This document shows, in pieces, positions 55,279-63,186 of a DNA stretch of 64,000 bases (its first letter is position 1; each line of letters begins with the position of its first letter). The DNA is from Planctomycetota bacterium (lineage in GTDB: Bacteria; Planctomycetota; B15-G4), in the NCBI GenBank assembly GCA_029259745.1, contig JAJDEO010000044.1:49261-113260 (forward strand). The letters run 5' to 3'. The notes under the pieces are model-generated. The model was not told where the DNA came from, did not search any database, and saw only the letters and a program-made list of their open reading frames with translations. A program made the position numbers and the translations under genes.

Positions 55279-57237
55279 ATGACCACCCCCGACGTCCCCG
55301 CACCGGCGCAGTACGACACGCCGCTCACCGACGACGAGAAGCGTCAGATCGCCTTCGAGCTCGGCCCGCTGCTGACCGGCGCCGGCCTGCTCGCACTCGG
55401 CTTCGTCTACAGCCTCGTCTTCCCCGACCAGCGCACGGTCAGCTCGGCGATCCAAGCCGTGGCCGCCGTGATCGTGAGCATCCCGATCTTCACGCAGGCC
55501 GCGAAGGGCTTCGTCGCGCGCCCCACGAAGGACCTCACCGAGCAACTCGTCGCGTTGGCGATCCTCGCGGCGATGGCCTCGGGCGACTTCGTCACGGCGA
55601 CGCTCGTACCGCTCTTCCTCGAGCTCGGGCACCTGTTCGAAGAGCGATCGTCACGCGGCGCGCGAGCGGCGATCGAAGGCATTCGCAAGCTCCGCGCACA
55701 CCGCGCGACGATTCTCAAGGACGGCAAAGAACGCGAGATCTCGCCCGACGACCTCGTGCACGACGACGTCGTCATCGTGCGTCCCGGTGAAGTGATTCCC
55801 TGCGACGGCGAAGTCGAGTCGGGCTACTCGTCCGTCGACCAGGCGCCGATCACGGGCGAGTCGCACTACGAGGACGTCTCGCCGGGAAGCCACGTCTTCT
55901 CCGGCACGGTGAATCTCGGCGGGATGCTGAGGTTGAAGACAACGGGCGTCGGCACGCAAACCGTGCTCGGCCGCGTCGTCGAACTGCTCAATAAGGTCGA
56001 GGAGTCGAAGACGCCGGTGATCCGACTGCTCGAACGCTACGCCGGTGCGTACCTGCCGTTCGTGCTCGCGATGTCGGCTCTCACGCTCTACGTCACAGGC
56101 GAACTCGACCGCGCGATCACGGTGCTCATCGTCGCCTGCCCCTGCGCGCTCGTGCTCGCGGGTCCCGCCGCGATGGTGGCGTCGATGACGGCCACGACGC
56201 GTCAGGGCATCCTCATCAAGAGCAGCTCGTTCCTCGAGTCGGCGGCGGAGATCGAGACGCTCATCCTCGACAAGACCGGCACCGTGACGGCCGGAATCCT
56301 GTCGCTCTCGAAGGTCGTCGCGATGCCCGGCTACACGGAGCGCGACGTGCTCCTCGCAGCCGCGCGCTGCGGCTACGGTTCATTGCATCCGATCTCACGC
56401 GCCGTCGTGCGCGAAGTCGAAGACCGCGGCCTCGAGTTCAGCGCACCGGACAACGTGCGCGAAGTGCCCGGCGAAGGCGTGATCGGAACGAGCGGTGACT
56501 CGACGTGGATGCTCGGACGGCGCACGTGGCTCGAGAAGGAAGGCGTCACGTTCGGCGAAGCGACGAAGGACGTCGACGGAACCGGCCCCGGCGCGTGGGT
56601 TGCGCAAGACGGCCAAGCTATGGGCCTGCTCGTGCTCTTCGACCGCCCGCGCGAAGACGCCGTTGCAGCGCTCGCAGAGATGCGCGAGCTGGGCATCAAC
56701 CGCCTCGTGCTTCTCACCGGCGACCGCCAGGCCGAGGCCGCCAAGGTCGCCGCGCAGCTCGGCTTCGACGACTACGTCGCCGAGGTGCTCCCCGAACAGA
56801 AGCTCGACATCGTCCGCCGCGAACAGGAACGCGGCCCCGTGATGATGGTGGGCGACGGCGTCAACGACGCGCTGGCACTCGCCGGCGCCGACGTCGGCGT
56901 TGCGGTGGGCGCGCGCATCAACGAAGTGGCTCTCGGTGGCGCCGACGTCGCCCTGATGACGAACGACCTCGAACGCCTGCCACGCATGATGCGGCTCGCC
57001 GAGCAGACGCGCGCCGTCATCATCCAGAACGCACTCCTCGGCACGGCCTTCAGCGTCAGCATGCTCGGACTCGCCTCGGCCGGCATCGTCTCGCCGCTCG
57101 TCGGCGCACTGATGCACAACGGCGGCTCGTTGTTCGTGATCATGAACAGCTCGCGCCTGCTGCGGTACATCCAAGAGCACGAGGAGTACCGCGCCTGGCG
57201 CCGCAGTCAGGCTGGAGCGGCGCGCGCGGTGGCGTGA
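55279..57237 (+). CDS. Heavy-metal P1B-type ATPase
   Basis: A 652-residue transporting ATPase. Signature elements are TGES in the actuator (about residue 193), the metal site Cys287-Pro-Cys289 in VACPCALVLAGP, phosphorylated Asp331 in DKTGT, the P1B-specific His-Pro dipeptide at 370-371 (LHPIS) and GDGVNDAL from 525. There is no N-terminal HMA or CxxC metal-binding domain. The last-helix motif is MHNGGSLFVIMN (612 onward), where zinc pumps have a D-x-G and cobalt-type pumps an H-E-G-G/S-T, so metal choice is uncertain. It is 8 bases behind the His-rich SPFH gene, in one operon with three SPFH proteins. Inferred role: metal efflux in a raft-like scaffold. Confidence 0.93.
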   Translation: MTTPDVPAPAQYDTPLTDDEKRQIAFELGPLLTGAGLLALGFVYSLVFPDQRTVSSAIQAVAAVIVSIPIFTQAAKGFVARPTKDLTEQLVALAILAAMASGDFVTATLVPLFLELGHLFEERSSRGARAAIEGIRKLRAHRATILKDGKEREISPDDLVHDDVVIVRPGEVIPCDGEVESGYSSVDQAPITGESHYEDVSPGSHVFSGTVNLGGMLRLKTTGVGTQTVLGRVVELLNKVEESKTPVIRLLERYAGAYLPFVLAMSALTLYVTGELDRAITVLIVACPCALVLAGPAAMVASMTATTRQGILIKSSSFLESAAEIETLILDKTGTVTAGILSLSKVVAMPGYTERDVLLAAARCGYGSLHPISRAVVREVEDRGLEFSAPDNVREVPGEGVIGTSGDSTWMLGRRTWLEKEGVTFGEATKDVDGTGPGAWVAQDGQAMGLLVLFDRPREDAVAALAEMRELGINRLVLLTGDRQAEAAKVAAQLGFDDYVAEVLPEQKLDIVRREQERGPVMMVGDGVNDALALAGADVGVAVGARINEVALGGADVALMTNDLERLPRMMRLAEQTRAVIIQNALLGTAFSVSMLGLASAGIVSPLVGALMHNGGSLFVIMNSSRLLRYIQEHEEYRAWRRSQAGAARAVA

Positions 57238-57240
57238 GCG

Positions 57241-58269
57241 CTACTCGAAGATCGAGTCGGCGTGAGCGCTTTCGGCACGATCGCGCTCGGCCTTCAACAA
57301 GTCGGCTCCCGAGCCCAGAAGAACGCGCACCGCGCCCATCTCGAGGGCAACCTCGTCGACGTCCGTGAGGTCGTCGCCGAGCCACTCGACCAGGCGCGGC
57401 ACGACGCCCTTGCCGATGGCCTGCACCGTGCGCTCGTCGAGCGCGTCGCTCGCTGGCGCAGTCCATGACGCGAAGTCGCGCGTGAGCTCCGCGGCGGCGA
57501 GGACATCGTCGAGCGCCACCGTGCACTGGCCGCGCGCGCTGGAGCGCTCGCAGAGTTCGAGCAGGCCGTCGAGTCCCCAGCGCTCGACGATGCGCCGCAC
57601 GAGAAACGCCGACGTGACATACGCGTACGCGAAGTCGTCGCGATCCATGAACCAGAGGTCGAGCGTGTCGATCGCGTAGAGCCGTTCGAGCGAGAGCGCC
57701 TTCGTCGGCACGGACCGGAACGTGACGAGCACATCGTCGGTCGACGCATCCACGAGCCGCGCGTCGAGGCCAGGCACGAGCTGCCAGAGCGCCGCCGCCA
57801 TGCCGGCCTCGTGATCGGGCTCGTCGTCGGTGAGCTCGCGCGCAACGTACTCGGCAAGTCCCTCTTCGATTGACTTCGGCAGACCCCGCCAGCGCTCCCC
57901 GAGCAGAGCGTGCACGCACTCGTGAACGATGGTGTTCTGCGTGACGACATCGACGTCGAGCAAGACCCAATCGAAGCCACCGATGGCGAGATGTGCCCCG
58001 CGGAGATCGCGATCGCTCGTGATGCCGCCCGCGACGGAGTCCTGGAGACGGAAAACGACTGGCTCGTCGCGCGTCGCCGGCAAGAACGCGCGCACCTGGG
58101 CCACGCTCTCTTCGATGTCACGCCGAACGAGTTCGATCGTCGCGAGGTCAGGACCGCCGATCTCGACGCCGGGCCCGGAAACTTCGACACGCGGAAACAC
58201 CGTGCAAGACATCATCGACGCGGAAGCGAAGAGAAGCACGGAAACCACACGGCATCGCGACGCCTTCAC
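57241..58269 (-). CDS. HExxH lipoprotein (gluzincin-like), paralogue C
   Basis: A 342-residue predicted lipoprotein starting at the GTG at 58269, overlapping the upstream stop (GTGA). The N-terminus MKASRCRVVSVLLFASASMMSC ends in a plausible lipobox Cys22. HECVH at 116-120 is followed exactly 14 residues later by EEGL at 135-138, identical spacing to paralogues A and B 14 kb away. Downstream it has LYAIDTLDLWFMDRDDFAYAYVTSAFLVRRIVERWGLDGLLEL, helical like peptidase-MA/gluzincin active-site flanks. It converges head-on with the P-type ATPase, three bases apart. Predicted function is a membrane-tethered metallopeptidase, not proven. Confidence 0.75.
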   Translation of the reverse strand: MKASRCRVVSVLLFASASMMSCTVFPRVEVSGPGVEIGGPDLATIELVRRDIEESVAQVRAFLPATRDEPVVFRLQDSVAGGITSDRDLRGAHLAIGGFDWVLLDVDVVTQNTIVHECVHALLGERWRGLPKSIEEGLAEYVARELTDDEPDHEAGMAAALWQLVPGLDARLVDASTDDVLVTFRSVPTKALSLERLYAIDTLDLWFMDRDDFAYAYVTSAFLVRRIVERWGLDGLLELCERSSARGQCTVALDDVLAAAELTRDFASWTAPASDALDERTVQAIGKGVVPRLVEWLGDDLTDVDEVALEMGAVRVLLGSGADLLKAERDRAESAHADSIFE

Positions 58270-58535
58270 TCTCGGTTGACCGTCGCAGCGCCAGACTCGC
58301 TGATCTCGAAGCGCACCTGATCGCCGATCGCGAGCTTCGCCGTCACCTTCCACTGCGCGCGCGACGCATCGACACGTACCGTCTCGGGCGACGACGGCGG
58401 AATCGTCCCGACGAACGCCGCCCGCGTTCCGAAGAGACTCTCGACGACACGCGCTTCGCTCCGCCGCGCCTTTCCGTATACGACCTTCGCCCATGAGACG
58501 GAGACGTCATCCGGCAGCGCGTCATCGAGAAACAC
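58266..58535 (-). CDS. Small protein of unknown function, possibly a C-terminal fragment
   Basis: The minus-strand frame ending at 58266 reads WAKVVYGKARRSEARVVESL, then WKVTAKLAIGDQVRFEISESG, with convincing protein-like composition from about residue Ile-Pro-Trp-Asn-Asp-Pro near 58565 onward. There is no ATG; a GTG at 58535 would give 89 residues. Further upstream, this frame becomes an out-of-frame reading of the DUF421-like remnant, so its original N-terminus may be lost. The stop overlaps the paralogue C start (GTGA), which suggests the pair was once a normal operon. Confidence 0.45.
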   Translation of the reverse strand: MFLDDALPDDVSVSWAKVVYGKARRSEARVVESLFGTRAAFVGTIPPSSPETVRVDASRAQWKVTAKLAIGDQVRFEISESGAATVNRE

Positions 58536-58791
58536 GACGGCATCCCCGCCGGGATCGTTCCACGGAATGACATTTGACGGCGAGGGGGCGCGGCGGTGAA
58601 CTCGTCGAGATGGAACTCGCGAAGAGCGAGCCGACCGCGACTGCCATCGCAAAGTCTGGTGTAGACATCTTCGAGAAGCTGCGCAGACCCGTGCTGCGTG
58701 TCAGCAAGACGGTGGTGCCGGACACACCGACGAACGACAGAGCCACGAACAAGTTCGACTTGGCGGGAGCGGTGAACCAGTCTTGCCACAT
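58522..58791 (-). pseudogene. N-terminal remnant of a DUF421/YetF-like membrane protein
   Basis: From the ATG at 58791 the first 61 residues (SNLFVALSFVGVSGTTVLLT, then LRSFSKMSTPDFAMAVAVGSLFASSI) match the opening of DUF421/YetF membrane proteins: one span, the basic S/T-K-M loop, then the D-F-x-V-A-x-G-S-x-A-S motif. After SLFASSI (58609) the sequence turns into low-quality reading and stops at 58522, so more than half of the family's normal length is missing. It abuts the possible C-terminal fragment at 58266-58535 in a different frame, as expected for a deletion that joined two genes. Confidence 0.55.
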
Positions 58792-59049
58792 GAGCCCAGT
58801 GTTCCCCGAGTGGAAGTGATACGCGTTCTCCGCGCCATCGTACGGCTCATGCCAAGTCGTGCGAACAACCGTCGCCTTTGGCGCAGTTCAACTTCGACGG
58901 CGACGCTTTGCGACGCACGCATCGGACGGACGCTGCACGGCATTTCCATTTTCCAGATCTTTCCCGAGCATTCTACAAATCGTGATCGGTGGAAGCTGCG
59001 CCCGAAGCCAGAGCGGGGGATTCGACGGTGAGATCGCGTGATGGCGCGC

Positions 59050-59065
59050 TGGCATGGCTCTTGCT
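59050..59065 (+). promoter_or_regulatory. Sigma-54 (RpoN)-like -24/-12 promoter
   Basis: TGGCATG-GCTC-TTGCT matches the RpoN consensus TGGCACG-N4-TTGCW at all but one position (T for C), with the invariant GG and GC 10 bases apart. It lies about 128 bases upstream of the PRC-barrel gene start at 59193 and on its strand. The rest of the 58792-59192 interval holds no gene that I can support. Confidence 0.6.
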
Positions 59066-59192
59066 CGCGAAATGGTCAGGCCCCTCCGACTTCGACACGC
59101 GATCGCGCATGGCAGCGGGCCACTCATTCACGTGCCGCCAACCCCACGCGCGGCGCGCGCGATCGCTTCCCCCACAAAGGACAGGAAAGCAG

Positions 59193-60809
59193 ATGAGTAC
59201 TTCCAAGATGTTACGCGTTGGTGCGGCCCTCTTGGCTCTTGGCGTCCCGGCTGCGACGGCAGCCGTCGTCCAGTCAGCGAGCACCTCCTACTCCCCCGAC
59301 GACGAGACGTATCAGGACTCCTCGGCCGAACGCCGAGACCATCTTCAAGTCTCCGAGATCCTCGGCGCCGAGTTCACGATGCCGCGCTCCGACAAGAGCG
59401 GTGAGATCAAGGACGTCATGATCGACCTCAAATCGGGCGAGGTCGCGTACGTCGTCTTCTCGCGCGACGACGAGATGTACGCGGGCGAGTTCAAGGCGCT
59501 CGAGCGCGGGCCCGACGGCGAGCTGAAGATGAAGAAGCGGCTGACCCACTGCCGCGGTATTGACGAGAATGCCGACAAGTGGCCCTCGTCGCTCAACGAC
59601 CACGGAGGCCAGTACGGCAACTCCAACGATCACGAAGCGAACGCCGAAGGACACGTTCGTTCGCGCAATGTCGTGCGTGCGTCGGAGCTCATCGGACAGG
59701 ACATCGAGAACTGGAGTGGTGAAGAACTCGGTTCGCTCAGCGACGTCGTCATGACGCCGGGCCGCTCGTCCTCCGCATACGGCATTCTCTCGAGCGGTGG
59801 ATTCCTCGGGATGGGCGAAGACCTCTACGCCGTCTCGCTCGACAGCATCCGCACACATGCCGACGATCGCCTCGTGATGGCAGCCGACGTCGAGGACTTC
59901 GAAGAGGCACGCCAGCTCCGTCGCCCGTTCCCGAGCGACCCGAAGCTCGCTCTGGAGTCGTCACGCACAAACGAGTCATACACGCGGAACGACGGTCGCG
60001 ATGACGACGGCAGATGGACGGACGCCGGCGAGTGGATCTGGGACGAGGACTGGCCGGCCGACGAGAACGACCACGCGCGTCGTACGTCGAGCTACGATCG
60101 CTTCGACAACGATGACGACTACCGCTACGACCGCTACGGTTACGATCGCTCCGGTTATGACGCCCACGGCTATGACCGATACGGCTACGACCGGTACGGC
60201 TATGACCGCGACGGTCGCCGCCGGAACATGGGCCGCGACACCGTTCGCAACAACCAGTCGAACGGTGTCGACGATTGGACGCATGCAGGAACGATCTTCG
60301 TCTGGTCGACGTATGCAGCTCCGAACTCGACGGACCGCTCCATTGCTCGCCAGATCGAGAAGCGCCCGACGGTCGAGCTCGAAGGTCGCGTGATCGAGAT
60401 CTCGAAGGATGGCTACTTCGGATCGACGCAGGACGACTCGACCCGCGCGAAGAACGGATCGACCAAGAACGCGTCGAACGACATGGCGTCCTCAAACGGG
60501 AACGACCGCGCGCGAAACAGCTCGTCGAAGGATGTCTGGATCACCCTGCGCACCGAGCCGGGCAAGATCTACGACGTGCTCGTCGCGCCGAACTCGTATC
60601 TCGCGGACAAGGGCGTCGCCCTGAACCATCAGAGTGTCGTGACCGTGAAGGGCGCCAAGGTGCCCTGGGGTGACGACACCATCGTGATCGCGAAGAGCGT
60701 CGGCACCGAGGACAAGGACCCCGTGAAGCTGCGTAACGACAGTGGCGTGGCTCTGTGGTCGAACGACTCCCAGGCGAAAATTGAGCAACCGTCGACGAAG
60801 GGTGAATGA
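59193..60809 (+). CDS. Exported protein with two PRC-barrel domains and Tyr/Gly/Asp repeats
   Basis: A 538-residue protein from the ATG at 59193 (AGGA about 8 bases upstream) with signal peptide MLRVGAALLALGVPAATA. PRC-barrel-like units are at about residues 45-95 (LQVSEILGAEFTMPRSDKSGEIKDVMIDLKSGEVAYVVF) and 150-215 (VRASELIGQDIENWSGEELGSLSDVVMTPGRSSSAYGILS). Residues about 305-350 are a repeat of YDRYG/YDRSG/YDAHG pentads, unstructured and aromatic-rich. The final 170 residues include a beta domain (VWITLRTEPGKIYDVLVAPNSYLADKG, VVTVKGAKV) that resembles an OB-like fold. Exported PRC-barrel proteins are often stress-related. Preceded by a sigma-54-like promoter and followed by a strong terminator. 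Confidence 0.83.
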   Translation: MSTSKMLRVGAALLALGVPAATAAVVQSASTSYSPDDETYQDSSAERRDHLQVSEILGAEFTMPRSDKSGEIKDVMIDLKSGEVAYVVFSRDDEMYAGEFKALERGPDGELKMKKRLTHCRGIDENADKWPSSLNDHGGQYGNSNDHEANAEGHVRSRNVVRASELIGQDIENWSGEELGSLSDVVMTPGRSSSAYGILSSGGFLGMGEDLYAVSLDSIRTHADDRLVMAADVEDFEEARQLRRPFPSDPKLALESSRTNESYTRNDGRDDDGRWTDAGEWIWDEDWPADENDHARRTSSYDRFDNDDDYRYDRYGYDRSGYDAHGYDRYGYDRYGYDRDGRRRNMGRDTVRNNQSNGVDDWTHAGTIFVWSTYAAPNSTDRSIARQIEKRPTVELEGRVIEISKDGYFGSTQDDSTRAKNGSTKNASNDMASSNGNDRARNSSSKDVWITLRTEPGKIYDVLVAPNSYLADKGVALNHQSVVTVKGAKVPWGDDTIVIAKSVGTEDKDPVKLRNDSGVALWSNDSQAKIEQPSTKGE

Positions 60810-60909
60810 CGCGCACGAGCGGCGCGACCTCGGGACCGTGCAAGCGGTCGCCGTGCGGTCTGAGCCAGGTCCCACGATGACAACGGTCCGCCGATCCGAT
60901 GCATCACCG

Positions 60910-60945
60910 TCCGGGGGCGAAGGGCACGCGCCCGTTGCCCCCGGA
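60910..60945. terminator. Bidirectional terminator between the PRC-barrel and lipoprotein genes
   Basis: TCCGGGGGC (60910-60918) pairs with GCCCCCGGA (60937-60945), and GGGC with GCCC inside, around the loop ACGC. It is midway between the convergent stops at 60809 and 61051. Confidence 0.7.
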
Positions 60946-61050
60946 TTCGTCGTGAACCATCGGCGCCGCTCGCGATCCGCAATGCGTCACGGATGACGCA
61001 CGGTCACCCTATGGCTCCAGCGCTCAGGCCGGGGCCGCGAGTCCGGTGGG

Positions 61051-61575
61051 TCATATCGGGGTGCGAGCGGCGCCGGGTTCCGTCGGAGAAGCTCCGGGCG
61101 CGCTGGGATCGTCGCCGAGGAGGTCGTAGCCGGCGAGAGCCGTGAGTGCGTCGACGAGCTGCACCGGGTCGACGCCGACGGACACGCCGACAAGGGCGAC
61201 GTGAACGCCGGCCTCGATGCGCGTCGGAACGACGAATGGCGCGCGCGTGTCGGTGAGGGGGACCGATGCGAGGAGATGAAGTTCGTCGACGTAGGGACGG
61301 CCGGCACCCGAAGCCGTGCGGCGTGTGCCTCCGAAGACGACGAGCCCCGCGCCCGTGTCCGTCCAGACGCAGGACTCGCCGAAGTCGCTGCCGAACGACG
61401 TGATCGAGTCGATCGAAGAGAGCTCGACACCGAGCCAGAGCGGAGCGCGCGCGTAAACGCGGTAGTCGGGAGGAAAGGACGTACTCACCCCGACGTGCAG
61501 AACCTCCGACGCCTCATGCAGCGCAGTGCATCCCGCGAGCAGTAAACTCGCTCCGATCACTGCGATGCGTTTCAT
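61051..61575 (-). CDS. Small predicted lipoprotein
   Basis: A 174-residue protein whose N-terminus MKRIAVIGASLLLAGC ends in a lipobox with Cys16. The mature part is beta-rich (VYARAPLWLGVELSSIDSITSFG, VHVALVGVSVGVDPVQLVDALTALAGYDLLGDD) and its last 20 residues are a Pro/Ala-rich tail. The overall pattern, including VGVDPVQLVDALTALAGYDLLGDD, resembles small planctomycete or myxobacterial lipoproteins of unknown role. It is 66 bases downstream of the metallophosphoesterase start's partner gene stop and may be co-transcribed with it. No function assigned. Confidence 0.75.
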   Translation of the reverse strand: MKRIAVIGASLLLAGCTALHEASEVLHVGVSTSFPPDYRVYARAPLWLGVELSSIDSITSFGSDFGESCVWTDTGAGLVVFGGTRRTASGAGRPYVDELHLLASVPLTDTRAPFVVPTRIEAGVHVALVGVSVGVDPVQLVDALTALAGYDLLGDDPSAPGASPTEPGAARTPI

Positions 61576-61641
61576 GCGCTCAGGACGTCGCGACCACTGA
61601 ATGCCGTCTTCGCTCGACGAGACGATCAGCTACCGCACCTC

Positions 61642-62844
61642 TCACGGAAACGACGTGCCGTTCTTCGACCATGTCAACGTCGTCTGATCGCGGATGATCG
61701 TCGGAGAGGTCGACTCGAGCATGTAATCGGCCGAGTTGACGGTGTAGCCGTATGACGCAAGGTCGATGGTGTTGTCGCTCATGATCGTGATGAGCGAGTA
61801 CCCGAAGAAGCTGGGGCGAGTGCTTCCCGCATTGCCGGCGATGATCTGGTACGGACCCGGAGCGTCCGGCTGCACCCGCTGGTACTCGTGCACGTGCGCT
61901 GAGAGCATCGCCACCACTTCTGCGCTTCGGAGATCACGCCAGAGCGCTTTACCATCAGGGAGCCCCTGGTGACCTGTGGTCGGGTAGAAGTCCCGGACCC
62001 ACTGACCGTCGACTTTCTCGGATCGGTAGACGTAGTAGGGCTTGTGACCGAGCACGAAGACATGATCGATGCCCGTGTCTTTCTGGTACTCCTTCACCTT
62101 CGCAGCGATCCACTTCCTGGGGATCATTCCTTCCTTGCCCAGCGCTGGTTCGTTCGGAAGGTTCGGCAACGTGTTGAAGGTGTCCGTGTTCATCACGACG
62201 AACCCCACGTTCTTTCGTGTGAAAGCGAACGTGGCCTGGTTCAGGTGACTATCCGTCGTGACCTTGTCCCTGTTGGCGGGAATGAACCGGCTCATCGCTG
62301 TCATCCACCTGTCGATCGAGTTCTCGAGAGGATACTCGCCTTCACTCGTGAAGTACTTCTTCCCGCCCACTTCGTACTCACTTGGTTTGCGAAACCTCAG
62401 CATCTCGTGATTGCCGGGTACGGCGACCATCTCGATCTGCTTGAACCCGGGCGTCTTCTTCAGCTCTTTCTGAATGTCATCGTACTCATCGACCCAGGCG
62501 CTGAGTTCGTCCTTCAGCCGGTACTCGTTACCGAGCCCGAAGACCATGTCACCGAGGAAGAAGAAGAGGTCCGGTCGCCGCTCGAGTTCGTTCATGTCAT
62601 TGAACAGCCTCTTGAGCGCCGCGACGTTTGCCGTCGACGGATTGTTAGTCCTGTCGATGTCGTCACGATCGATCCGGTTGCACCCGACGAACGCGAAACT
62701 GAAGACGGGCGTCGGCTCCGTCACGCTCTCGTTGACGAGTGGCGCACTCACGCCCGCGAGTTCAGCGACGACGGACTGCCCTTGCACCCATGGAGCGGAC
62801 GCCCCGATCAACACAACACAAACCAGACATGCTCTCGCGATCAT
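61642..62844 (-). CDS. Secreted calcineurin-like metallophosphoesterase
   Basis: A 400-residue exported enzyme (signal peptide MIARACLVCVVLIGASAPWVQG) starting at the ATG at 62844 with GGAGGGG about 7 bases upstream. The binuclear metal site is FAFVGCNRIDRDD (a D-x-H variant with Asn/Arg), FFFLGDMVFG, AVPGNHEMLRF, FVLGHKPYYV and LSAHVHEYQRV. The first motif lacks the usual D-x-H and may use a different ligand set. The body is otherwise a standard calcineurin-like phosphoesterase. Unlike the phosphatase at 47606-49753 it has no shared C-terminal domain. Its GC content is lower than that of its neighbours. Confidence 0.85.
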   Translation of the reverse strand: MIARACLVCVVLIGASAPWVQGQSVVAELAGVSAPLVNESVTEPTPVFSFAFVGCNRIDRDDIDRTNNPSTANVAALKRLFNDMNELERRPDLFFFLGDMVFGLGNEYRLKDELSAWVDEYDDIQKELKKTPGFKQIEMVAVPGNHEMLRFRKPSEYEVGGKKYFTSEGEYPLENSIDRWMTAMSRFIPANRDKVTTDSHLNQATFAFTRKNVGFVVMNTDTFNTLPNLPNEPALGKEGMIPRKWIAAKVKEYQKDTGIDHVFVLGHKPYYVYRSEKVDGQWVRDFYPTTGHQGLPDGKALWRDLRSAEVVAMLSAHVHEYQRVQPDAPGPYQIIAGNAGSTRPSFFGYSLITIMSDNTIDLASYGYTVNSADYMLESTSPTIIRDQTTLTWSKNGTSFP

Positions 62845-63186
62845 GCATTCCCCTCCGAATCGTTGACGGTCGCGCCGACCATAGCATTCGTCAAGACGGC
62901 CCAGAGGTTAAGCCCGCGAGCGCGTCGACGCTTCCGTGCACAAACCGTGAGCTGCGAGCACGCAGAACGCCGTGTCGAGTGCACGGAAGAAGGCATACAT
63001 GCATGCCAACGATCGAGCCGTCGTCTGCCGGCGGCTCGTACTGTTCATGCCTGCAATCGTCGCCATCGGTCAACGGACCTGCACAGCACGCCACGACACG
63101 CGCGGACGACGCGTCAGGTCACCTATCAGCGCGTTGAAAAACTCATTCGACGCGTAGCACGCGCCAAGTTGTTCTTCAACACGCTG
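62845..63186. other. Intergenic region upstream of the metallophosphoesterase
   Basis: About 340 bp with no supported gene. It contains an isolated, weaker echo of the downstream repeat (AACGATCGAGCCGTCGTCTGCC near 63008 resembles AACACCGAGCCATCGTTTGCC of the array) and a short inverted GTGCACG/CGTGCAC pair around 62930-62985. Confidence 0.4.
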
